Assembly (NCBI GenBank): GCA_018381425.1
Contig: JAGZRY010000044.1
Span: 1-9,702, forward strand
Length of the DNA: 9,702 nucleotides
Origin: Haemophilus parainfluenzae
GTDB lineage: Bacteria > Pseudomonadota > Gammaproteobacteria > Enterobacterales > Pasteurellaceae
Direction: 5' to 3'
Positions 6,224-9,702 of this stretch are shown piece by piece. Within the stretch, counting starts at the first letter, position 1; every line of letters starts with the position of its first letter. Under the pieces are notes generated by a model. It searched no databases, was not told the origin of the DNA, and worked only from the letters and a program-made list of their open reading frames with translations. The position numbers and the translations under genes are program-made.

Positions 6224-7375
6224 TTAAACAACAAAACGTAACTGAGGAGCGTTACTTGGAAATTGATAAAAATCAGGGACTTTAAATGGTCTTACGATAA
6301 TATTTTCACAAGATATAACTCGAACAGCCTGAAATTTTTCAATATCACATGGAGTTGCAATATCAATTCCGATTTTTCTAAGATTTGCTCGATGACGCTT
6401 GAATGTTGCGGAAGACAAATTACTCAAATCTTCACCTGAAGACCAACGCATAGCATAAAAAGCCGATGTGTTAGCTTTTCTTAAAGAATCAACAACTCCA
6501 TTCGATACTAATTGCTCAGCTATGGTTTCTAATTTAATTTGACTAACATTTAATTTTTTATACATATCAATAAATCCTTGATGCATGGTTTCTAGCTTAG
6601 AAAAATCACTTATACCCCAATAACATAAATTTTCACGCTGCAAATATCTTGATTTTAATTTTTGCTCAAAACGGACTACTCCATTTTCTCTGCAATACTC
6701 ATAAACACTTCTGAAATATCTAAACTCTTTTGATTCTTCACCAAATTTACGCTTAATCTTGTCATAAGAATGAACTAGCATTTCTTCGTGTTTTATATAA
6801 CAACTTGGATAAATTAAATTGGCTTTTTCTTTTTTACTAAGCCAATCCGTGGTGCAACCATCTGTATGAAGTCTGCCAATAGAATTTCTATAACGCATCT
6901 GTGATAAGGCTTTTAGAAATGTACGCTCATTACCCTTACCAACAGCTTTATTAGTGGTAATATCTAAACGTTTAATAATTGCGCCATTAGAAAATTTTGA
7001 AACCTTAGAACCATCCTCGCCTTGGCGATAAAAAATTTCAGTACAACGAGTAAAGATTGGTAATTTAAGAGAGGAAAGAATTGAATTGAAACAGGAAACG
7101 CAACTATCTACAGTATCAAAACCAAAAACATTTTCTACTCGACCCCATCTACTTGGATTTCCTTCCATACGAATAATAGAACCCGAAATTTTAATTTTAA
7201 CCTCATCACAATGACTGCCTTTATGACGATACTTTCCTGTTACTCTACTTTTTTTAATTTCGCCGCCTTCAGTAACGACCATTAAATATTCACCATAAAT
7301 AGAAAGCAAAACACCTTCAGGGATTTCTACCCCAAAGTCCTGCTCTATTTCTAACCAATCAATAAAGTAATCCAT
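6224..7375 (-). CDS. Rolling-circle replication initiator, phage II/X family
   Basis: A 383-residue protein expected to nick the plus-strand origin of the double-stranded phage form and start rolling-circle synthesis. Conserved features of the gene II/X family are visible: MDYFIDWLEIEQDFG at the very N-terminus, GNPSRWGR (72-79), NVFGF (82-86), RLDITTN (136-142), TDGCTTDW (171-178), SYDKIK (203-208) and GVVRFEQKLKSRYL (232-245) with YWGIS after it. The catalytic tyrosine cannot be chosen with certainty. Tyr204 in the YDK motif is a candidate. The C-terminal 120 residues are helical and basic. The N-terminal match to the family supports ATG 7375, although only a weak GAGCG-type ribosome site precedes it. 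It is transcribed away from the regulator at 7517, across a spacer full of repeated half-sites, so it is probably repressed in the lysogen. Confidence 0.92.
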   Translation of the reverse strand: MDYFIDWLEIEQDFGVEIPEGVLLSIYGEYLMVVTEGGEIKKSRVTGKYRHKGSHCDEVKIKISGSIIRMEGNPSRWGRVENVFGFDTVDSCVSCFNSILSSLKLPIFTRCTEIFYRQGEDGSKVSKFSNGAIIKRLDITTNKAVGKGNERTFLKALSQMRYRNSIGRLHTDGCTTDWLSKKEKANLIYPSCYIKHEEMLVHSYDKIKRKFGEESKEFRYFRSVYEYCRENGVVRFEQKLKSRYLQRENLCYWGISDFSKLETMHQGFIDMYKKLNVSQIKLETIAEQLVSNGVVDSLRKANTSAFYAMRWSSGEDLSNLSSATFKRHRANLRKIGIDIATPCDIEKFQAVRVISCENIIVRPFKVPDFYQFPSNAPQLRFVV

Positions 7376-7382
7376 CGCACGC

Positions 7383-7491
7383 GCTCACAGTATCACAAGT
7401 GATAATAAAATAAATCAAAAATCATCTGTGAGCAAGTGAAATATATCACAATGAAAAAAATATTTTTGTGAGCTATGATATAAAATCACAG
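7383..7491. promoter_or_regulatory. Divergent control region with repeated TCACA/TGTGA half-sites
   Basis: The spacer between the replication gene and the regulator contains GCTCACAG (7383-7390), the near-palindrome TATCACAAGTGATA (7391-7404), CTGTGAGC (7426-7433), TATCACA (7444-7450), TTGTGAGC (7466-7473) and AATCACAG (7484-7491). The last four TGTGA/TCACA cores alternate in orientation at steps of 19, 21 and 19 bases, about two helical turns. This fits cooperative binding of a ribbon-helix-helix repressor, presumably the adjacent gene product. A leftward promoter for rep could be TTGCTC (7430-7435, minus) and TATTTT (7407-7412, minus) with 17 bases between. Rightward, TATAAA at 7479-7484 is a possible -10. 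Both promoters are weak matches. Confidence 0.65.
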
Positions 7492-7516
7492 ATGCATTAT
7501 TTGAGTGAATAAAAGT

Positions 7517-7744
7517 ATGAATAAACGAAAAAATCTAGGTGTTCCTGCCGAAACACATATGAGAATTGAAAGAGTGGCAGTTGAGATCACAGCTAAAACG
7601 GGTAAAGTGACTAAATGGACTGACGTTGTTAACTTTATGATAGAAAACTATCTTAATGAAGCAAAGCTAGATATGATAGGAAAACTTGCCCCAAATTCTA
7701 AAGAAGCTTTTATTTCAAAGGCTATATATAGAGAAAAAGAATAA
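7517..7744 (+). CDS. Ribbon-helix-helix transcriptional regulator (putative phage repressor)
   Basis: I prefer ATG 7517 (75 residues, MNKRKNLGVP), with GAGTG nine bases upstream. A GTG at 7505 would add four residues. The N-terminal 48 residues fit the Arc/MetJ-type ribbon-helix-helix fold: a short basic strand (KRKNLGV), PAETHMRIERVAVEITAKTG as helix A and WTDVVNFMIENYL as helix B. The strands of two subunits would insert into the DNA major groove. The remaining 27 residues are charged. It is transcribed divergently from the replication initiator, and the spacer has several repeated half-sites. By analogy with RstR-type control in CTXphi it is probably the lysogeny repressor, though the fold differs from RstR. 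An intrinsic terminator follows 27 bases after the stop. An activator role cannot be excluded. Confidence 0.82.
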   Translation: MNKRKNLGVPAETHMRIERVAVEITAKTGKVTKWTDVVNFMIENYLNEAKLDMIGKLAPNSKEAFISKAIYREKE

Positions 7745-7754
7745 ATATAAAAAA

Positions 7755-7770
7755 GTATCAAGTTTGATAC
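7755..7770. repeat. Perfect palindrome after the regulator gene
   Basis: GTATCAA GT TTGATAC has 7-bp arms around a two-base centre. It lies 10 bases after the regulator stop and just before the terminator hairpin. It resembles a protein-binding dyad more than an RNA hairpin, since the loop would be too short. Its role is unknown. Confidence 0.4.
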
Positions 7771-7771
7771 C

Positions 7772-7806
7772 AAAGTTCGGGTGTTACAGAACTCCCGAAC
7801 TTTTTT
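7772..7806 (+). terminator. Intrinsic terminator of the regulator gene
   Basis: AAAGTTCGGG (7772-7781) pairs with CCCGAACTTT (7794-7803), with a 12-base loop, and a run of six T ends at 7806. This is a textbook intrinsic terminator for the plus-strand regulator transcript. Confidence 0.88.
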
Positions 7807-7841
7807 GTGTATTTTGTAACCACTAGAGGTTTTATACAGAA

Positions 7842-7875
7842 ACAAAAAAGCAAGGATAAAACCTTGCTTTTTTGT
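7842..7875. terminator. Bidirectional terminator
   Basis: ACAAAAAAGCAAGG (7842-7855) and CCTTGCTTTTTTGT (7862-7875) form a perfect 14-bp stem with loop ATAAAA, with A-run and T-run on opposite sides so that it works on both strands. It insulates the regulator/replication unit from the accessory region to the right, where it would stop any leftward transcript running past the toxin-antitoxin genes. Confidence 0.85.
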
Positions 7876-8226
7876 ATATTAAGTAGCACTTATGGCAGCT
7901 TACGCCCGATTAAGGTTCGCATTAAGGCAGCGAAGCACCACTTTTAAGTAAGAATTTACGGTAGCTAATCACCTAAATTTTTCTTAGATTCTTGTCTAAG
8001 TTCTATCTATTGTACAACTTCTGTTCTAATTCTTCAATTTATCTTGATCTTTAATTCCTAAATTATTTTTTCAATAAGAGGCATTATCACACTTGCATTA
8101 TTACATTATGCAAAATATAAGCTCAATCTAGATTTAGATGAGCTTTTAAAAGGATTAAACGATGAGTAGATATGCTCTACTATTTTGTTCAATCAATAAT
8201 CTTTAACTAATTTTAGGGGGAATTTT
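7876..8226. other. 351-base gene-free stretch with hairpins and possible gene remnants
   Basis: No intact gene is seen. The stretch holds TTCGC (7916-7920) / GCGAA (7930-7934), sharing the 11-mer TTCGCATTAAG with 636-646. It also has the perfect hairpin CTTAGA (7983-7988) / TCTAAG (7995-8000). A stop-free plus-strand frame at 8062-8169 reads like the end of a protein (LDLDELLKGLNDE) but has no start codon. On the minus strand, short frames such as IELRQESKKNLGD (ending near 7970) also look like gene tails. I read it as decayed coding DNA, possibly including part of a replication origin. Confidence 0.4.
8093..8145 (+). promoter_or_regulatory. Possible promoter and operator of the toxin-antitoxin pair
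   Basis: TTGCAT (8093-8098) and TATAAG (8116-8121) are 17 bases apart, a moderate match with a good -10. The inverted repeat AAGCTCA (8119-8125) / TGAGCTT (8139-8145), extended by TCTA/TAGA with one bulge, overlaps the -10 and expected start point. An autoregulatory operator would be expected there. It is followed by TTTT, so a terminator reading is possible as well. The evidence is weak. Confidence 0.35.
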
Positions 8227-8466
8227 ATGTGTACTTTAATGCAAAAAGATAGCTTAATTCATTTAGTTGCTGAAGCTCAAGCAACATTAACATTAAGAAT
8301 TGATCCACAAGCTCCATTTTCTGATGATGAATTAAGACTAGGAGAAATTCATAATTTTATTTATGACAGTTCTCCTGATGATATTGATTTTAACTCTCTT
8401 TCAGAAGAAATTATGAGCATAGACAGCAAATATAAGAATCTTCCTATACTAGAACAGTATTTATAA
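8227..8466 (+). CDS. Antitoxin-like protein upstream of the zeta-type toxin
   Basis: A 79-residue acidic protein (many Asp/Glu, pI clearly low) starts at ATG 8227 with AGGGGG six bases upstream. It is predicted to be largely helical: MQKDSLIHLVAEAQATLTLRI, DDELRLGEIHNFIY and SEEIMSIDSKYKN. It lies 15 bases before a zeta-toxin gene fragment in the same orientation. Acidic helical proteins of about 80-90 residues in this position act as epsilon-type antitoxins that block the ATP site of zeta kinases. There is no obvious DNA-binding domain. The assignment is by context and character rather than by a recognised motif. The gene is intact while its presumed toxin is not, so it may persist as protection against related toxins or simply not yet have decayed. 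Confidence 0.72.
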   Translation: MCTLMQKDSLIHLVAEAQATLTLRIDPQAPFSDDELRLGEIHNFIYDSSPDDIDFNSLSEEIMSIDSKYKNLPILEQYL

Positions 8467-8481
8467 TATAAAGGGGGGATT

Positions 8482-8748
8482 ATGGGTTATGATTTTGATA
8501 AAGACGTGGAAAAGAGATTTCCAGCGGTATGGCGTAAAGCTTTAACGAATGCTAAAGCTAGAGTAACAGCACAAGAAAAGCCAATAGGTATTTTACTTGG
8601 AGGGCAACCCGGTGCAGGTAAATCACACGGAACTAAGGTTATTAGAGAACTATTAAATGGTAATGTAATCGTTATAAATGGCGATGAGTTTAGACCATAT
8701 AAACAAGGATATAAGGAATTACCCCATTTCCATCAACGTGGGAATTGA
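8482..8748 (+). pseudogene. Truncated zeta-family toxin (UDP-GlcNAc kinase type)
   Basis: Zeta/PezT toxins phosphorylate UDP-N-acetylglucosamine and poison cell-wall synthesis. The start at ATG 8482 has AAGGGGGG just upstream. The first 84 residues look authentic: a helical lead, then LLGGQPGAGKS with Walker A GQPGAGKS at 41-48, VIVINGDEFRPY (62-73, Asp68 as the candidate catalytic aspartate) and GYKELPHFH. The frame then stops at residue 88 (HQRGN), whereas zeta-type toxins are usually about 240-290 residues. The missing part includes the arginines that contact the gamma phosphate and most of the substrate site, so the product should be inactive. The sequence after the break belongs to a cassette on the other strand, so this is a recombination truncation and not a point mutation. 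The strong ribosome site means a short P-loop peptide may still be made. Confidence 0.88.
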
Positions 8749-8924
8749 AGACCGTGTATTTCATAAACTTTTCTCCCAAATTCTTCATTTGTTAGCTTGC
8801 CATCAGCCCAATCATTCGCAATTTCTATAAAAATCTTATTAGGTTCCAGACCCTCTAACCGATTATTATCAATAGCAAACTGAACTGATTTTTTTCTATT
8901 TAGCTTTTCTTCTTCACTAATCAT
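8733..8924 (-). CDS. VbhA-like Fic antitoxin, orphaned
   Basis: A 63-residue protein with the character of the VbhA antitoxin family, small helical proteins that block the ATP site of Fic adenylyltransferases. The core RKKSVQFAIDNNRLEGLEPNK is followed by EIANDWADGKLTNEEFGRKV, matching the usual 'LEG...(A/L)...W..GKIT..E' pattern. The inhibitory motif is (S/T)xxxE(G/N). Here Glu24-Gly25 is kept, but Asn20 replaces Ser/Thr. The ATG overlaps the preceding gene's stop as ATGA, with GGGA upstream. The family normally precedes a fic gene with overlapping stop and start. Here the stop overlaps an ATG (TGATG at 8735-8731), but that frame ends after four codons because the DNA beyond belongs to the truncated zeta gene. 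No Fic motif (HPFxxGNGR) was found in the supplied translations. Confidence 0.72.
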   Translation of the reverse strand: MISEEEKLNRKKSVQFAIDNNRLEGLEPNKIFIEIANDWADGKLTNEEFGRKVYEIHGLQFPR

Positions 8925-9280
8925 TTGATTCCCAAAGCTGCCTTATCCAGCCATTCAGCATACTTCAGTAAAACACCATCAAGTTCTTTAATGCCTTGAT
9001 TATAATCATATATCCAATTTTCATTAGAATTAATCTCTCTAATATCTATGAATTTATGTTTTAATTCAGATACTTTTTTCATGTCCAATTGAATATCTTC
9101 TTTAGTGAATGGAATGTCTAAATTTTCTGAAAAATCATCATAATTCAATGATAATTGAAACAATGTATTCCATCCACTCTTTGCAATAGATACCAATCTA
9201 TGTTTTTCTCTCGTTAAGTAATCTACTCCACTATCATAGATAGCAACGATAGGGTCATAAAAATCTTCACTACTACTCAT
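8921..9280 (-). CDS. Unknown 119-residue protein in the VbhA-like cassette
   Basis: A soluble, acidic, largely helical protein with no signal peptide or membrane segment. The C-terminal half (KKVSELKHKFIDIREINS, IKELDGVLLKYAEWLDKAA) could form helical or coiled-coil contacts. Aromatic residues are frequent (YDYNQ, NENWIYDY, AKSGWNTLF). No catalytic motif is seen and I do not recognise a family. The start at ATG 9280 is four bases after the 97-residue gene ends. Only weak ribosome-site similarity (AAGATAAA) is present, so translation is probably coupled to the upstream gene. The stop overlaps the VbhA-like start. The tight three-gene packing suggests that it was acquired with the antitoxin as one unit and may be part of the same toxin-control or defence module. 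Confidence 0.72.
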   Translation of the reverse strand: MSSSEDFYDPIVAIYDSGVDYLTREKHRLVSIAKSGWNTLFQLSLNYDDFSENLDIPFTKEDIQLDMKKVSELKHKFIDIREINSNENWIYDYNQGIKELDGVLLKYAEWLDKAALGIK

Positions 9281-9284
9281 AAAT

Positions 9285-9578
9285 TTATCTTATTTTCCGT
9301 CTATAAAATTGCCTTGGTGCCACAGGGCTAAAAGCCTTAATAAATTCATCTTTATCTATTGGTACGGTGGAATTCTTTAACTCTTTTAAAAATGCAGCCA
9401 AATGATCACAAAGATCAAACCTAGCTTGAGTTTCTTCAAGTGTATAAAATCTCTTAGTTTCAAATCTAATTTCTACCGCATCTATTGTGCAATAGACACG
9501 ATATTCATCAGCCTTTAATAACTTAACAGTATTCAGGAAATGTATAGGCGTTATGTCGCTTAATGTAATATCTGCCAT
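9285..9578 (-). CDS. Unknown 97-residue protein, first gene of the minus-strand cassette
   Basis: A soluble protein of mixed charge beginning MADITLSDITPIHF. A beta-like segment (YRVYCTIDAVEIRFETKRFYT) is followed by a helical segment (EETQARFDLCDHLAAFLKEL) and a basic tail ending FYRRKIR. No known motif, signal peptide or membrane segment is visible. The ATG lies only 15 bases from the XerC arm of the first dif-like site and has no clear Shine-Dalgarno sequence. A TATAAT box inside the attachment hairpin (9643-9648, minus strand) is the nearest promoter element, so transcription may start within the attachment site. The next gene starts four bases after the stop. I cannot name a family. Its frame, packing and composition make a real gene more likely than chance. 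Confidence 0.68.
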   Translation of the reverse strand: MADITLSDITPIHFLNTVKLLKADEYRVYCTIDAVEIRFETKRFYTLEETQARFDLCDHLAAFLKELKNSTVPIDKDEFIKAFSPVAPRQFYRRKIR

Positions 9579-9593
9579 AAAATCAATAACTTA

Positions 9594-9694
9594 ATTTCGC
9601 ATAATAGCGGATTATGTGTAAATTCTTGCGCAGTGCTGCGCCATTATACCGCGCTGCGAATTGTAACATAATCCGAAAAACCATTATGCGAAAT
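9594..9694. other. Dual dif-like attachment site (CTXphi-type attP hairpin)
   Basis: Two facing dif-like sites are present. The first has XerC-like arm ATTTCGCATAA (9594-9604), a 7-base centre (9605-9611) and XerD-like arm TTATGTGTAAA (9612-9622). The second, inverted, has XerD-like arm TTGTAACATAA (9661-9671), a 12-base centre (9672-9683) and XerC-like arm TTATGCGAAAT (9684-9694). The XerC arms pair perfectly, extended to 14 bp (TAATTTCGCATAAT). GGATTATGT (9609-9617) pairs with ACATAATCC (9666-9674) and AATTC (9621-9625) with GAATT (9658-9662). The result is one folded dif site with unequal bulges in a single strand. CTXphi uses exactly this design, with a 12-base centre in its second site, to integrate single-stranded DNA through XerC. 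The loop contains the smaller hairpin GCGCAG/CTGCGC. Confidence 0.85.
9643..9648 (-). promoter_or_regulatory. -10 box TATAAT inside the attachment hairpin loop
   Basis: The minus strand reads GGTATAATGG here, a perfect -10. The hexamer 17 bases upstream (TTATGT) is a poor -35. It points leftward toward the 97-residue gene, 65 bases away. It could drive the cassette in the prophage, or act as a single-stranded hairpin promoter for priming the complementary strand. Both uses are inferences. Confidence 0.4.
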
Positions 9695-9702
9695 TAGTTA
9701 TC
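9682..9702. repeat. Right terminal direct repeat
   Basis: Identical to bases 1-21. It includes the XerC-like arm of the second dif-like site (9684-9694) and the following 8 bases up to the window end. With the left copy it delimits a 9.7-kb unit. In the integration model the arm here is the host's, and host DNA should follow. Confidence 0.8.

Noticed and set aside
7383..7491. CRP/cAMP binding sites
   Set aside because: TGTGA and TCACA cores are abundant, but none of the pairs has the required six-base spacing of TGTGA-N6-TCACA.
7648..7845. 65-codon minus-strand frame over the end of the regulator gene
   Set aside because: It crosses the regulator's coding end, a palindrome and an intrinsic terminator; no ribosome site.
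8062..8169. Plus-strand open frame ending LDLDELLKGLNDE as a gene
   Set aside because: It has no start codon after the upstream stop at 8059 and contains the inverted repeat assigned to the toxin-antitoxin control region; kept only as a possible remnant.

Overview
The window reads as one complete integrated filamentous phage (inovirus) genome, bounded by 21-base direct repeats at its two ends. The organism is probably a member of the Pasteurellaceae (Haemophilus/Aggregatibacter type). That host call is an inference from the AT-rich composition, the strong AGGAG-type ribosome sites and the XerC-arm sequence ATTTCGCATAA at the ends; no host gene is present to prove it. No integrase or transposase gene is visible. 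The right end instead carries two facing dif-like sites (9594-9694) that fold into a hairpin, the arrangement known from the Vibrio phage CTXphi, which is integrated by the host recombinases XerC and XerD.

The phage core is on the minus strand and runs leftward from 7375 to 1149 in classic inovirus order: replication initiator of the II/X family, gpV-like single-strand DNA-binding protein, a small one-helix membrane protein, signal-peptide major coat protein, an intrinsic terminator, a large TspB/pIII-like adsorption protein, a DUF2523/pVI-like tail protein, a Zot/pI-like assembly ATPase and a private secretin (pIV-like). Gene overlaps of ATGA type and short gaps indicate translational coupling. 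A long perfect hairpin follows the secretin. The intergenic segment beyond it holds nested GC-rich hairpins and a G-rich tract, the best candidate for replication-origin or packaging functions.

A divergent ribbon-helix-helix regulator (7517-7744, plus strand) faces the replication gene across a spacer with at least six TCACA/TGTGA half-sites. This is a probable lysogeny-type switch.

Two accessory regions flank the core. At the left (1-1040) there is a zinc-ribbon two-helix membrane protein with its own promoter and one doubtful small ORF. At the right (7745-9590) there is a zone of toxin-antitoxin debris. It holds an intact small antitoxin-like gene followed by a zeta-toxin gene cut off after 88 codons. 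Abutting it on the opposite strand is a three-gene cassette ending in an orphan VbhA-like Fic antitoxin with no Fic toxin. The two broken modules meet within about 20 bases, so this looks like a recombination scar where one toxin gene was traded for another.
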